Origin: Bacteroidales bacterium
GTDB lineage: Bacteria > Bacteroidota > Bacteroidia > Bacteroidales > P3
Reading direction: 5' to 3'
Assembly (NCBI GenBank): GCA_017480225.1
Contig: JAFVBB010000018.1
Location: 62,001 to 126,000 of the forward strand
Length of the DNA: 64,000 bases
Every line of letters begins with the position of its first letter. The stretch's first letter is position 1. This document shows, piece by piece, positions 8,354-17,400 of the stretch. The notes beneath the pieces are model-generated. The model was not told the origin of the DNA, searched no databases, and worked only from the letters and a program-made list of their open reading frames with translations. A program made the translations under genes and the position numbers.

Positions 8354-9772
8354 ATGGTTATCAAGAGAAACAATATTCCGGAGTCTGTTTTTCGGCGGTT
8401 GGCTGTTGTGTTGGCCGCTGTCGCCTATTCGTCGGCTTCCTTGGCCGGTGTTTCGTATAAAATTACTTTCCAGCCGAAAGGGAGTTCCGACTCGGTGGTC
8501 TATCTGTGCTATTATTATGCACAGCACGAGAAAATTTTCGATTCGGCCATTGTTGACCGCAAGGGGCGTTTTGTGTTTGAGGGTAGCCGCCGTATGCCCG
8601 ACGGCATGTATTTTTTCAATAGCCGTGATGGACGGCGGGCAGATTTTGTCGTCTTCCATGAGAAGCCGCAGTTTAGGTTTGTCACCGACAACCGTGACTG
8701 GCAGCGAAACATGGTTGCCTCCGGGTCGAAGCAGAACGAGGTGTTTTTCAACTTCAACCGCGTGCTTGCCACATTCCACGATGAACTTGATGAGGCGAGA
8801 CGCGACATGGATTCGGCGACTTTCGCAGCTTTCCGTCTGCGCCGTCTGCACCAGCTTGACACGGTGAGGATGCAGTTCATAGAGCAGTATCCGGAGGCTA
8901 TGGTGTCGCGCATGATGATGGCCACGCGCGACCCCGCCGCCCCGCCGGATTCGGTTCGAGGCAATGACCGCTATTTTTACGTGATGCACCATTTCTTCGA
9001 CAATGTTCCTTTGGACGAGGATTTCATACTGCGCACGCCGAGGAATGTGTTCTACGACCGTCTGTCTGAGTATGTTGACAAGCGTATGCACGGCCTTACT
9101 CCCGAGTTGGCCATACCGCTGCTCGACTCGTTGATTGACCGTTCGGAGCCCTCGCCGGAGGTATTCAAGTATCTGGTGCACACCCTCACCGAGAAATATT
9201 TGCAGAGCAACATAATGGTGTACGACGAGATCTACGTCCACCTTATCAATCGCTACTACGCCAGTGGCAAGGCTGTGTGGGCCGAGGCATCGTGGCTTGA
9301 CAAGGAGCTTGAGCGCGCCTCCAAGTGGGAGCGGCTGCTGGTGGGTCGAGAGGCTCCGGAGCTGATACTTTTCGACACCACGCATCGCGCCTATTCGCTC
9401 CATCACATGCCGGGACGTTACACCCTGCTGTTGTTTTGGAGCCCGTCGTGCGGTCATTGCCGCGAGATAATACCCGATGTGTACAGTCGTTTTGTGCGTG
9501 TGGCCGACAGCCTTGACATGACGGCCTTTGCCATCCTTTCCGAGCCAGACGAGGGCACCACGGTCAAGTGGAAGAAGTTCATTCACGAGCACGGCATGGA
9601 CAGCCCCCGCTGGATTCATCTTCATGGCGGCGAGGCCAATGTGAACTGGCGCGATGTGTACGACATCACATCCACGCCGCAGATTTTCCTGATTGAGAAC
9701 AAGACTCACAAGTTTGTGGCAAAGAAGATGGGTGGCGAGCTCTTCGATCAGATTTGCCGTCACCTGCAATAG
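8354..9772 (+). CDS. Exported DUF4369/thioredoxin-fold (TlpA-like) protein
   Basis: A 472-residue protein with an N-terminal signal sequence (hydrophobic 15-30, ending near SASLAGV). The early part (about 33-130) resembles DUF4369, then comes a helical middle region, then a TlpA/ResA-type thioredoxin domain from about residue 335. That domain has APELILFD, the active site C366-G-H-C369, and the cis-Pro strand TSTPQIFLI. Proteins of this build are thiol-disulfide oxidoreductases of the periplasm or outer-membrane face in Bacteroidota; the substrate is unknown. The M3 peptidase starts 21 bp downstream, so the two are probably cotranscribed. Confidence 0.87.
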   Translation: MVIKRNNIPESVFRRLAVVLAAVAYSSASLAGVSYKITFQPKGSSDSVVYLCYYYAQHEKIFDSAIVDRKGRFVFEGSRRMPDGMYFFNSRDGRRADFVVFHEKPQFRFVTDNRDWQRNMVASGSKQNEVFFNFNRVLATFHDELDEARRDMDSATFAAFRLRRLHQLDTVRMQFIEQYPEAMVSRMMMATRDPAAPPDSVRGNDRYFYVMHHFFDNVPLDEDFILRTPRNVFYDRLSEYVDKRMHGLTPELAIPLLDSLIDRSEPSPEVFKYLVHTLTEKYLQSNIMVYDEIYVHLINRYYASGKAVWAEASWLDKELERASKWERLLVGREAPELILFDTTHRAYSLHHMPGRYTLLLFWSPSCGHCREIIPDVYSRFVRVADSLDMTAFAILSEPDEGTTVKWKKFIHEHGMDSPRWIHLHGGEANVNWRDVYDITSTPQIFLIENKTHKFVAKKMGGELFDQICRHLQ

Positions 9773-9793
9773 ACACCGTCATTACAGCAAACA

Positions 9794-11821
9794 ATGAAAA
9801 AAACAGTATTCGCATCCGTGGCCGTGCTGGCGGCTCTTTCGCTGGCAGGCTGCAAAGACAGCAAAGATATGGACAATCCTTTTTTCAGTGATTGGGGCAC
9901 CCCATACGGTATACCTGATTTCGGGCGCATACGCGCTGACCATTATATGCCTGCATTCCTCGAAGGCATGGCTCGCCAAAAGGCCGAGGTTGAGGCCATC
10001 ACCTCGTGTGCTGACGAGCCTGATTTTGAGAACACGGTACTGGCCTATGAGTATAGCGGCAGTCTGCTCACCGAAGTGAGCGGGGTGTTCTTTAACCTGA
10101 GCGAGTGCGAGAGCAGCGACGAGATGGTTGCCGTTGCCGAGGAGGTGGTGCCGTTGCTCTCCGCCCACGAGGACGACCTGGCTCTCGATGCAGCCCTTTT
10201 TGCCCGCGTGAAGTCGGTGTATGAGCGCAGGCACGAGCTTGGGCTGAATGCCGAGCAGCTGCGTCTGGTAGAGGAACGTTACAAGGGCTTTGTCCGTGCA
10301 GGCGCCAACGTGCCGGCTGACCAACAGGAGCGTTTCCGTGAACTGAACTCACAGATAGCGTCGCTAACGCTGCGTTTCGCGCATAATGTGCTAAATTCCA
10401 CCAACGCCTACCGCAAGGAACTGGCGGACGGCACTGAGGTTACGCTCGACATTCCCACCTGGGAGCCATTCATGCAAACCTGCCCAGACCGCGCCCTGCG
10501 TGAAGAGGTGTGGCACGCCTATGCCGACCGTTGCCGGGGTGGGGAGTTCGACAACACAGACATCATTGACAGCCTGGTGAACCTTCGCCTTGAGCGGGCC
10601 AATATTCTCGGCTATGCCACCCATGCCGACTATGTGCTTGACAACTGCCTGGCCGCCAACCCAGCCAATGTCTACCGTTGTTTGATGGACATATGGACAC
10701 CGGCGCTGAATATGGCCAAGCGTGAACGCGACGAGTACCAGCGTATGCTTGATGTGGATGAACCCGGAGCACGCCTGCAGCCGTGGGATTGGCGCTACTA
10801 TGCGGAGAAGCTGCGTGCAGAGCGCTATGCGCTTGATGATGCCGAGGTGCGCCCCTATTTCTCGCTCGACAGTGTGCGCGAGGGGGCTTTCATGGTGGCC
10901 GGCAGGCTCTATGGCCTCACGTTCCGCGAGCGTACCGACCTGCCCTCATACAACGCCGAGGCTCGATGCTTTGAGGTGCTGCAAGGCGACAGCACCGTTG
11001 GAATCCTCTACATGGATTTCCATCCACGCTCCAGCAAGCGTAGCGGCGCGTGGATGACGGAGTTCCGTGGCCAGCACCGCGATCGGCAAGGCAACAATGT
11101 AATGCCCATTATACAGGTGGTGTGCAACTTCACCAAGCCCACCGCAGGCAAACCCTCACTCCTGAACTTCGACGAGAGCGAGACCCTCTTCCACGAGTTT
11201 GGCCATGCCCTGCACGGCCTGCTGTCGCGCTGCACCTATCCGTCTTTGGCTGGAACCAATGTGCCCCGCGACTTTGTTGAGCTGCCCTCGCAGGTGATGG
11301 AGAATTGGTGCAGGCACCCGCAGGTGATGAAGATGTATGCCCGTCATTACCAGACAGGCGAGGCAATCCCCGACTCGCTCATCGCTCGTGCCCGCGCGGC
11401 GCAAACCTATGGGCAAGGGTTTATGACCACCGAGCTGCTGGCAGCCTCGCTGCTTGACATGGATTACCACACCGTCAAGTCAGGACGACATATTGACGCC
11501 GTGACCTTTGAGGACGAGGCCATGGCAAAAATCGGTATTATACCCGAGATTATCAGCCGTTACCGGTCGCCGTATTTCCAGCATATCTTCACTACTGGCT
11601 ACGACGCAGGCTACTACAGCTACACGTGGACTGCCATTCTTGATGCCGATGCGTTTGAGGCTTTCGAGGAGAGTGGCGACCTCTTCAACCCTGAGCTGGC
11701 CGCGCGTTTCCGTCATTTGCTTGAGAGTGGCAACACTGTTGACCCGATGGTTCTCTACCGCCAGTTCCGCGGAAAAGACCCCTCGCCGCGAGCCCTGCTT
11801 AAGCGCAAGGGTATGCTTTGA
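9794..11821 (+). CDS. M3-family oligopeptidase lipoprotein (Dcp-like)
   Basis: A 675-residue zinc metallopeptidase related to peptidyl-dipeptidase Dcp and oligopeptidase A, which trim short peptides. The zinc site is HEFGHALH (H467, E468, H471), with the downstream glutamate helix expected after about 20-30 residues (ELPSQVMENW). Unlike cytosolic relatives it starts with a signal peptide and lipobox (LAGC, Cys about 20), so it should act in the envelope. The final segment ...YDAGYYSYTW... is the family signature that closes over substrate. Its stop lies 20 bp before the PspC gene. Confidence 0.93.
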   Translation: MKKTVFASVAVLAALSLAGCKDSKDMDNPFFSDWGTPYGIPDFGRIRADHYMPAFLEGMARQKAEVEAITSCADEPDFENTVLAYEYSGSLLTEVSGVFFNLSECESSDEMVAVAEEVVPLLSAHEDDLALDAALFARVKSVYERRHELGLNAEQLRLVEERYKGFVRAGANVPADQQERFRELNSQIASLTLRFAHNVLNSTNAYRKELADGTEVTLDIPTWEPFMQTCPDRALREEVWHAYADRCRGGEFDNTDIIDSLVNLRLERANILGYATHADYVLDNCLAANPANVYRCLMDIWTPALNMAKRERDEYQRMLDVDEPGARLQPWDWRYYAEKLRAERYALDDAEVRPYFSLDSVREGAFMVAGRLYGLTFRERTDLPSYNAEARCFEVLQGDSTVGILYMDFHPRSSKRSGAWMTEFRGQHRDRQGNNVMPIIQVVCNFTKPTAGKPSLLNFDESETLFHEFGHALHGLLSRCTYPSLAGTNVPRDFVELPSQVMENWCRHPQVMKMYARHYQTGEAIPDSLIARARAAQTYGQGFMTTELLAASLLDMDYHTVKSGRHIDAVTFEDEAMAKIGIIPEIISRYRSPYFQHIFTTGYDAGYYSYTWTAILDADAFEAFEESGDLFNPELAARFRHLLESGNTVDPMVLYRQFRGKDPSPRALLKRKGML

Positions 11822-11841
11822 ACTATCAAATACTTGCCACT

Positions 11842-12039
11842 ATGGAAAATCCGACCTACAAACGATTGACCCGCAGCAGGAGCGACCGCAAGATAGCCGG
11901 TGTTTGCGGCGGGCTGGCACGCTACCTCAACATCGACCCCACCGTGGTGCGCATAGCCTTCCTTGTGGCCTTGCTGTGCGGCAGCATAGGGTTCTGGGCA
12001 TATGTCATTGTGTGGATTGCGGCGCCCGAGGGCGAGTGA
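11842..12039 (+). CDS. PspC-domain membrane protein
   Basis: A 65-residue protein consisting of one PspC domain: a basic start (YKRLTRSRSDRKIAGVCGGLA), RYLNIDPTVVRIAF, then one transmembrane helix ending IVWIAAPE. PspC domains sense or respond to membrane stress. Stand-alone short forms are common in Bacteroidota and their role is not settled. The ATG at 11842 is chosen because the residues that follow are the conserved start; a TTG at 11818 overlapping the M3 stop is also in frame. A terminator follows. Confidence 0.88.
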   Translation: MENPTYKRLTRSRSDRKIAGVCGGLARYLNIDPTVVRIAFLVALLCGSIGFWAYVIVWIAAPEGE

Positions 12040-12062
12040 CGGCCTTGATGGCGAACTGTTGA

Positions 12063-12104
12063 AAACCGGAGCAGACAGGATTGACTGTCTGCTCCGGTTT
12101 TTTT
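12063..12104 (+). terminator. Terminator after the PspC gene
   Basis: A perfect 16-bp stem (12063-12078 with 12085-12100) with loop GATTGA is followed by TTTT. On the minus strand four T follow the stem as well, so it may also end the glmM transcript (stop at 12122). Confidence 0.93.
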
Positions 12105-12121
12105 GTATGTGGACAAAAGGT

Positions 12122-13507
12122 CTACATTTCGCGCATTACGCTCTCTGCCAACTGGTTGGCACGAGCCTCATCGGCAGCCTCGGCATATATGCGCACTATC
12201 GGCTCGGTATTGCTCTTGCGCAGGTGCACCCACCCGTCGGCAAAGTCAATCTTCACGCCGTCGATGGTTGTCACCGTGCAGCCTGGCTGTCCTTCGTAGG
12301 TGGCCGCCACGCGCCGCAGCAGCGCGTCCACGTCCATGTCGGGCGTCAGGTCGCGGCGGTTCTTGGTAATCACATATTCGGGATAGGTGCGGCGCAGTTC
12401 ACTGGCCTTCATCCCGCTCTTTGCCAGCAGCGTGAGAAACAGCGCTGTACCCACCAGCGCGTCGCGGCCGTAGTGCAGCTCGGGGTAAATCACGCCTCCG
12501 TTGCCTTCGCCGCCAATCACGGCATTGGTCTGGCGCATCAGCGTGGTGACGTTCACCTCACCCACTGCGGCGGCGTTGTACTGGCAGCCTGCGCGGCGCT
12601 GCGTGACATCGCGCAGCGCGCGGCTCGACGAGAGGTTGCTCACGGTGTTGCCGGGTGTGTGGTCGAGCACATAGTCGGCAACGCTCACCAGCGTGTACTC
12701 CTCGCCAAACATGCGTCCATCCTCGCACACCAGCGCCAGACGGTCCACGTCGGGATCGACCACCACGCCCAGGTCGCAGCCGTTTTCGCGCACCACGCGC
12801 GATATGTCCTCCAGGTTCTCTGGAATGGGCTCGGGGTTGTGGGCAAATTTTCCGGTGGGTTCGCAGTTGAGTTCCACCACCTCCTTCACGCCCAGTGCGT
12901 GTAGCAGGCGGGGAATTGCCAGCCCGCCGGTGCTGTTCACGGCGTCCACCGCCACGCGGAAGCCTGCCTTGGCAATGGCCTCGCAGTCGACCAGCGGCAG
13001 CGCCACCACGCGCTTGATGTGGCGGTCTATCCAGTCTTCTTCCACGGTGACGCGCCCCAGGTCGTCGACCTGGGCATACTCCAACTCGTCGCTCTCGGCC
13101 AGCCGCAGCACCTCCTTACCGTCGGCGTCGCTGATGAACTCGCCGCTTGCCCCGAGCAGTTTCAGCGCGTTCCAATGTTTAGGATTGTGGCTGGCGGTGA
13201 TGATGATGCCGCCGTCCAGCCGGCCGTCGATTACAGTCATCTCAACCGTCGGGGTGGTGCTGAGCCCTGTTTCCAGCACGTCCACGCCGCAGCCTGCCAG
13301 TGTGCCGACCACAAGGCGGTCCACCATCGGGCCGCTGATGCGGGCGTCGCGCCCCACTGCCAAGCGGAGCCTGCGACCGGGGTTCTTGCTTTGTAGGAAG
13401 GTGGCAAATGCCGTGGTGAACTTCACCACATCAAGCGGGCTTAATCCCTCGCCGGGGCGGCCTCCTATGGTGCCGCGAATGCCGGATATTGATTTAATCA
13501 GGCTCAT
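12122..13507 (-). CDS. glmM: Phosphoglucosamine mutase-type phosphohexomutase
   Basis: Interconverts glucosamine-6- and -1-phosphate on the way to UDP-GlcNAc (or acts on a related sugar). The 461 residues carry all four phosphohexomutase sites. These are the phosphoserine loop TASHNP (S106), the metal loop DPDVDR (D251, D253, D255), the sugar loop GGEGNGG, and the phosphate loop RKSNTEP near the C-terminus. The family also includes phosphomannomutases, and assignment to GlmM rests on overall similarity to the Bacteroidota enzyme. The gene stands alone, with a family A palindrome behind its promoter region. Confidence 0.88.
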   Translation of the reverse strand: MSLIKSISGIRGTIGGRPGEGLSPLDVVKFTTAFATFLQSKNPGRRLRLAVGRDARISGPMVDRLVVGTLAGCGVDVLETGLSTTPTVEMTVIDGRLDGGIIITASHNPKHWNALKLLGASGEFISDADGKEVLRLAESDELEYAQVDDLGRVTVEEDWIDRHIKRVVALPLVDCEAIAKAGFRVAVDAVNSTGGLAIPRLLHALGVKEVVELNCEPTGKFAHNPEPIPENLEDISRVVRENGCDLGVVVDPDVDRLALVCEDGRMFGEEYTLVSVADYVLDHTPGNTVSNLSSSRALRDVTQRRAGCQYNAAAVGEVNVTTLMRQTNAVIGGEGNGGVIYPELHYGRDALVGTALFLTLLAKSGMKASELRRTYPEYVITKNRRDLTPDMDVDALLRRVAATYEGQPGCTVTTIDGVKIDFADGWVHLRKSNTEPIVRIYAEAADEARANQLAESVMREM

Positions 13508-13640
13508 GGTTGGTATGCTTTTTTGTCGTTATTCCGTTTAGGACACACAACGCGGCCGCTGCCGATTTATTGTGTTGTCGAGTCGATGACCCTATTTTTT
13601 AGAGCTGCCGCCTTCGCCGTGGCGCTCTGCCAGGGCGGGC

Positions 13641-13733
13641 TGTTTTTCGATTGATGTCCGATTGTTCTTCGATTGTTCTTCGATGTAAAATCGAAGAACA
13701 ATCGGAGAACAATCGAAGAACAATCGAAGAACA
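13641..13733. repeat. Family A palindrome, copy 2 (inverted orientation)
   Basis: Same 93-bp plan as copy 1: four 11-bp units, 5-nt loop (GTAAA), four 11-bp complementary units. It is in opposite orientation, since the shared flank appears on the right as GACGGTGTTGACA. The order of the TTC and TCC unit variants differs from copy 1, and the second unit from the left reads TGATGTCCGAT. It lies in the 288-bp gap upstream of glmM. Confidence 0.95.
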
Positions 13734-13795
13734 GACGGTGTTGACACGGACCCAATGCGGCCTGTCAGGCTTTTGGGTGGGCGCTTTCAGGTGCG

Positions 13796-14323
13796 TCAGT
13801 CCACGCTCTTGATGAACCTGGCCGGGTTGCCGCCCACGACGGTGCCAGGCTGCACGTCACGGGTCACCACCGCCGCTGCGGCCACAACGGCGTCGTCGCC
13901 AACGGTGACGCCTGGCAGTATGGTGGCTCCGGCCCCTATCCAGGCGTTGCGGCCTATGCGCACGGGCTTGCATAGCAGCAGCCTGCGGTTGTGCAGGTCG
14001 TGGTTGTTGGTGATGAGCTGGACGTTGGCGGCCACCAGCGCGCCGTCGCCAATGGTGATGCCGCCGCGTGCCATCATGAGGCAGTTGTTCATTACGGTCA
14101 CGCCGCGGCCGATGTCAACGCGGTCGAAGCACACCCCGGCCAGCCCGGGGCGCACCGTGCTGCCTTCGCCCAGCCTGCTGCCGAACAGTTCGCGCAGCAG
14201 GGCGTCGTACTCTTCGGTGAAGGGCATGGTGTGGTTCAGTCTGAAGAGGGTCTGTGCCTGGCGCGAGTGTTCTGCGCGCTCCTCGTCAGTGGTCAGTGCG
14301 GGATCCACAATCACGGTGTCCAT
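13796..14323 (-). CDS. Hexapeptide-repeat sugar O-acetyltransferase (MAT/NodL/LacA-like)
   Basis: A 175-residue left-handed beta-helix acyltransferase that moves acetyl from acetyl-CoA to a sugar hydroxyl; the acceptor is unknown. The N-terminal ~50 residues match the maltose-acetyltransferase helical cap. Hexapeptide repeats run from about residue 70 (VDIGRGVTVMNN, ITIGDGALVAANV). The catalytic histidine is in ITNNHDLHNR (about 104-113). The closing IGAGATILPGVTVGDDAVVAAAAVVTRDV is split here only for reading. It begins 14 bp after the SulP gene and ends the operon that starts at rnpB. Confidence 0.88.
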   Translation of the reverse strand: MDTVIVDPALTTDEERAEHSRQAQTLFRLNHTMPFTEEYDALLRELFGSRLGEGSTVRPGLAGVCFDRVDIGRGVTVMNNCLMMARGGITIGDGALVAANVQLITNNHDLHNRRLLLCKPVRIGRNAWIGAGATILPGVTVGDDAVVAAAAVVTRDVQPGTVVGGNPARFIKSVD

Positions 14324-14337
14324 AGGCCGGGTGTGCG

Positions 14338-16047
14338 TCAGTTTTTTTTTTCGCCGAGAAGGTCGTGCAAGTAGGTGGTGCAGGCCTCGAAGGTGGGGAA
14401 GGTGTGGCTCTCGGGCACGATGTCGGGAATGAGGTTCATCTTGGTGAGCATGTACATGGGTTGCGGCTGTATGATGGTCATGAGCACCTGCACGCCGCGA
14501 GCCTGCAGGTCTTTGATGGCCTCCTCCATGGCGTAGAGGCCGCTTTGGTCCATGAAGCTCACCAGCCTCATGCGGATGATGACTATCTTGGCATCCTGCG
14601 GCACGGTCTGCATCACCTCCTTGAACTTGTTGATGGTGCCGAAGAAGATGGGGCCGTTCAGTCGCTGCACGTAGATTTTGTGTGCCACGGTGTCGGGCAT
14701 ACCGTGCTCGTCGTCCCAGGGGCTCTCTTTGTCGAAGTTGGTCAGCTCCTGACTGCTGTAGCCGCCCTCCACAAGGTCGGAGGCGCGTTTCATGAAGAGC
14801 ACGCAGGCGATGACCATGCCGATGCCGACGGCGGTGAGGAGGTCGACGAAGACAGTGACGAGGAAGACCACGATGAGCACCACGGCGTCGGCGCGCGGTA
14901 TCTTTGGCAGGTCGCGGAAGCCCTTGAAGTCGATGATGCCCCAGCCGACGGTGATGAGGATGCCGGCCAGCACCGAGAGCGGCACGTATTGCACCAGCGA
15001 GCCGAGCCCCAGCATGATGGCCAGCAGCAGCAGCGCGTGGACCATGCCGCTGAGCTGGGTGCGGCCGCCGCTTTTCACGTTGACCACAGTGCGCATGGTG
15101 GCGCCTGCGCCGGGCAGGCCGCAGAAAAGGCCTGCCATGGCGTTGCCAATGCCCTGGCCGATGAGCTCGCGGTTGCTGTTGTGGCGGGTCTTGGTGATGT
15201 TGTCGGCCACCACCGAGGTGAGCAGCGTGTCGATGCTGCCCAGTCCGGCCAGCGTCAGTCCGGGAATGATGGCGGCCTTGAGCACCTGCATCCAGTCGAT
15301 GCCGGCAAGGGTCACCTTGGGGCTGGCGAAGAAGGGCAGGGGCAGGCCGGAGGGTATTTTGCCGATGGTGGGCACCTCGGCCAGGCCTGGTATGAGCGAA
15401 ACGAGGGTCATCACCAGCAGGGCTACCAGTGTTGACGGCACCTTCTTGGTGATCAGTGGGAAGAGGTAGATGATGGCCACCGTGCCGAGCCCTAACAGGA
15501 GTGCTGTGAGCGAAGTGTGGCCGAAGGCCGAGGGCAGCCCGGCAAGCAGGTTGAGCATGGAGCCGCTGCCGCTTTGCCCGACGAGTGGGTAGAGCTGCTG
15601 CAGGATGATGATGACGCCGATGCCGCTCATAAAACCGCTCAACACGGGGTAGGGGATATAGCGCACGTATTTGCCGAGTTTTATCAGACCGAACAGTATC
15701 TGGAACACCCCGCAGAAGATACCCGCCAGGGCCATGCTTACCAGCACGGTGGAGAGGCTGCCGCCGCTTGTGGCGAAAGCGCCGCCCACGAGGGTGGCGG
15801 TGATGACTGTCATCGGGCCTGTGGGGCCGCTGATCTGGCTGTGTGTGCCGCCGAAGAGTGCGGCGAAGAAACCGAGCAGGGTGGCGCCGACCAGTCCGGC
15901 GTAGGCTCCCATCGAGGCTGCGTCGGGGTTGGCTATGCCGCTGAATGCCTGTATGCCGAATGCCAGGGCCAGTGGCAGTGCCACGATGCCGGCAGTGATG
16001 CCTCCGAAGAGGTCGCCTTTGAGGTTTTTGGTAGTGATAAGTGACAT
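14338..16047 (-). CDS. SulP-family anion transporter with STAS domain
   Basis: A 569-residue inner-membrane transporter for an inorganic or small organic anion (sulfate, bicarbonate and dicarboxylates are known in the family). Around 11-12 hydrophobic helices occupy about 10-410, with family motifs GLVGATLLGFFAALFGGTHSQISGPTGPM (given in part), SGFMSGIGVIIILQQ and GLGSIDTLLTSVVAD. A STAS regulatory domain follows (about 450-565), with IYVQRLNGPIFFG and FMDQSGLYAMEEAI. The substrate cannot be read from the sequence. It follows the PAP2 gene by 28 bp and precedes the acetyltransferase. Confidence 0.92.
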   Translation of the reverse strand: MSLITTKNLKGDLFGGITAGIVALPLALAFGIQAFSGIANPDAASMGAYAGLVGATLLGFFAALFGGTHSQISGPTGPMTVITATLVGGAFATSGGSLSTVLVSMALAGIFCGVFQILFGLIKLGKYVRYIPYPVLSGFMSGIGVIIILQQLYPLVGQSGSGSMLNLLAGLPSAFGHTSLTALLLGLGTVAIIYLFPLITKKVPSTLVALLVMTLVSLIPGLAEVPTIGKIPSGLPLPFFASPKVTLAGIDWMQVLKAAIIPGLTLAGLGSIDTLLTSVVADNITKTRHNSNRELIGQGIGNAMAGLFCGLPGAGATMRTVVNVKSGGRTQLSGMVHALLLLAIMLGLGSLVQYVPLSVLAGILITVGWGIIDFKGFRDLPKIPRADAVVLIVVFLVTVFVDLLTAVGIGMVIACVLFMKRASDLVEGGYSSQELTNFDKESPWDDEHGMPDTVAHKIYVQRLNGPIFFGTINKFKEVMQTVPQDAKIVIIRMRLVSFMDQSGLYAMEEAIKDLQARGVQVLMTIIQPQPMYMLTKMNLIPDIVPESHTFPTFEACTTYLHDLLGEKKN

Positions 16048-16075
16048 GTGTTGTCTGTGTTATGTGAATGTTTGG

Positions 16076-16702
16076 TTAATCGCCTATCCAGTAGGTTGCC
16101 CCGACGCATATCAAGGCCACGCCAGCCCCGGCCATCACGTCGCCCAGCCAGTGGCGGTTGTTGTATACACGCATGGCGCCAACCATTGCGGCCACGGCAT
16201 ACCCAGCCGCGGCCAGCCAGGGGTGGCTTTGGCCGAATTCTCGCCTCAGCACTTCGGCTCCGGTGAAGGCAATGAAGGTGTGGCCACTAGGGAAACTGTT
16301 CACTCCCACGCCCTCTGGCCGGTGCACGTGCAGGCCGTATTTTGCCGCCTGCACGAAGGTGGAGCCAAGCAGGAAGCTGGCAGTCTCGAGCAGGGCTATC
16401 CGTGCCAGCGAGTGGCGGCTCTCCAGACCGCAAAGCTTAAGTGCCGGTGGCAATGCCAGGGGCAGCAGTTGCAGTTCGTTGTCGAAGGAAAGATGCTGGT
16501 GGCCGTCGGCCTGAATGGCGTCGCGGAGGCTGCGTTGCAGCGAGTTCATGCCGGGCTGGAAAGTGAATGCCGCGCCGCTTGCCACACTTGCCGCACCGAT
16601 GCCTATTGGCAACATTGAGTGGCGCGCGGCGGTGTCGCGCTGTGCCATCAGGGGCTGCGCGGCGAACAGGAGCAGCAACAGTATGGAGGCAAGAGCCCTC
16701 AT
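16076..16702 (-). CDS. PAP2-superfamily membrane phosphatase
   Basis: A 208-residue protein with a signal/anchor segment (MRALASILLLLLFAAQPLMA). The three PAP2 motifs are KYGLHVHRP, FPSGHT and RVYNNRHWLGDVMAG, with several hydrophobic helices. Such enzymes remove phosphate from lipid phosphates (phosphatidic acid, undecaprenyl diphosphate, lipid A) on the outer side of the inner membrane; the substrate is unknown here. It overlaps comB by 4 bp, so it is part of a translationally coupled set. Confidence 0.9.
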   Translation of the reverse strand: MRALASILLLLLFAAQPLMAQRDTAARHSMLPIGIGAASVASGAAFTFQPGMNSLQRSLRDAIQADGHQHLSFDNELQLLPLALPPALKLCGLESRHSLARIALLETASFLLGSTFVQAAKYGLHVHRPEGVGVNSFPSGHTFIAFTGAEVLRREFGQSHPWLAAAGYAVAAMVGAMRVYNNRHWLGDVMAGAGVALICVGATYWIGD

Positions 16703-17400
16703 ATGGTTAGTTGGCCGTCCGTGAGCGTCGGCACCACAGGGCAGGTGTCGGTACGCAGGGCAAAGTCTACATCCTCCTGCGCGCCCAGCGAAACAAGGCG
16801 TTGCACGTGCGAGGCACTGGCACAGAAGCCGTGCAGGTCGAGCTTGGCCATTTGCCAGAGACTTAACGCCATGTGTGCCGCGTCGCCGAATGGCGAAGAG
16901 ATGTCGTCCAGCTGTTCAATGACGGCACCGGCAACGAGCGTGTCCTCAATGCAAAAGTCACCTTTCCAGCCCGAGCATAGCAGCACGGTGTCGGTGCGTC
17001 CGTCGCGCAGTTTCTGGCAAAGAGCCGAAAGATTGGCAAAACACCCGGCCATCACAGTGCCCGACCCTGCGGCCAGCAGCAGGGTGCGCGTGCCGTTGGT
17101 GGTGCTGAATGCCAGCTTGGTGCCGTGCATGTCGGTGCGCAGGTATTCGGTGGGTGAGTTGCCATACTCGGCGTCGCCCACCTTTGCGCCGTTCCTCTCC
17201 GCAGCCAGTTTGTAGCCCATCTGCCGGTAGCGGCTGATGTCGTCGAGCGTGTCGAGCGGCACTATGCTTTGGCATCCGGCAGTGAATGCGGCGCAAAGCG
17301 CTGTGGTGGCGCGGAGCACGTCTATGGCCACGGTTGCGTGGTTGGCCGTGATTGTGCGGCAGGGATAGAGCAGTGGACTCAGGACGACTTCAAGTCTCAT
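16699..17400 (-). CDS. comB: ComB-family phosphatase (2-phosphosulfolactate phosphatase-like)
   Basis: Family enzymes hydrolyse 2-phosphosulfolactate to sulfolactate, a step first assigned to coenzyme M synthesis in archaea. The 233 residues show the family landmarks VAIDVLRATTAL near the N-terminus, NSPTEY, FSTTNGTRTL, and GWKGDFCIEDTLVAGAVI. Many bacteria, including Bacteroidota, have comB with no coenzyme M, and its role there is open. It overlaps both neighbours by 4 bp (DUF799 upstream, PAP2 downstream), so expression is probably coupled to these envelope proteins. Confidence 0.88.
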   Translation of the reverse strand: MRLEVVLSPLLYPCRTITANHATVAIDVLRATTALCAAFTAGCQSIVPLDTLDDISRYRQMGYKLAAERNGAKVGDAEYGNSPTEYLRTDMHGTKLAFSTTNGTRTLLLAAGSGTVMAGCFANLSALCQKLRDGRTDTVLLCSGWKGDFCIEDTLVAGAVIEQLDDISSPFGDAAHMALSLWQMAKLDLHGFCASASHVQRLVSLGAQEDVDFALRTDTCPVVPTLTDGQLTI

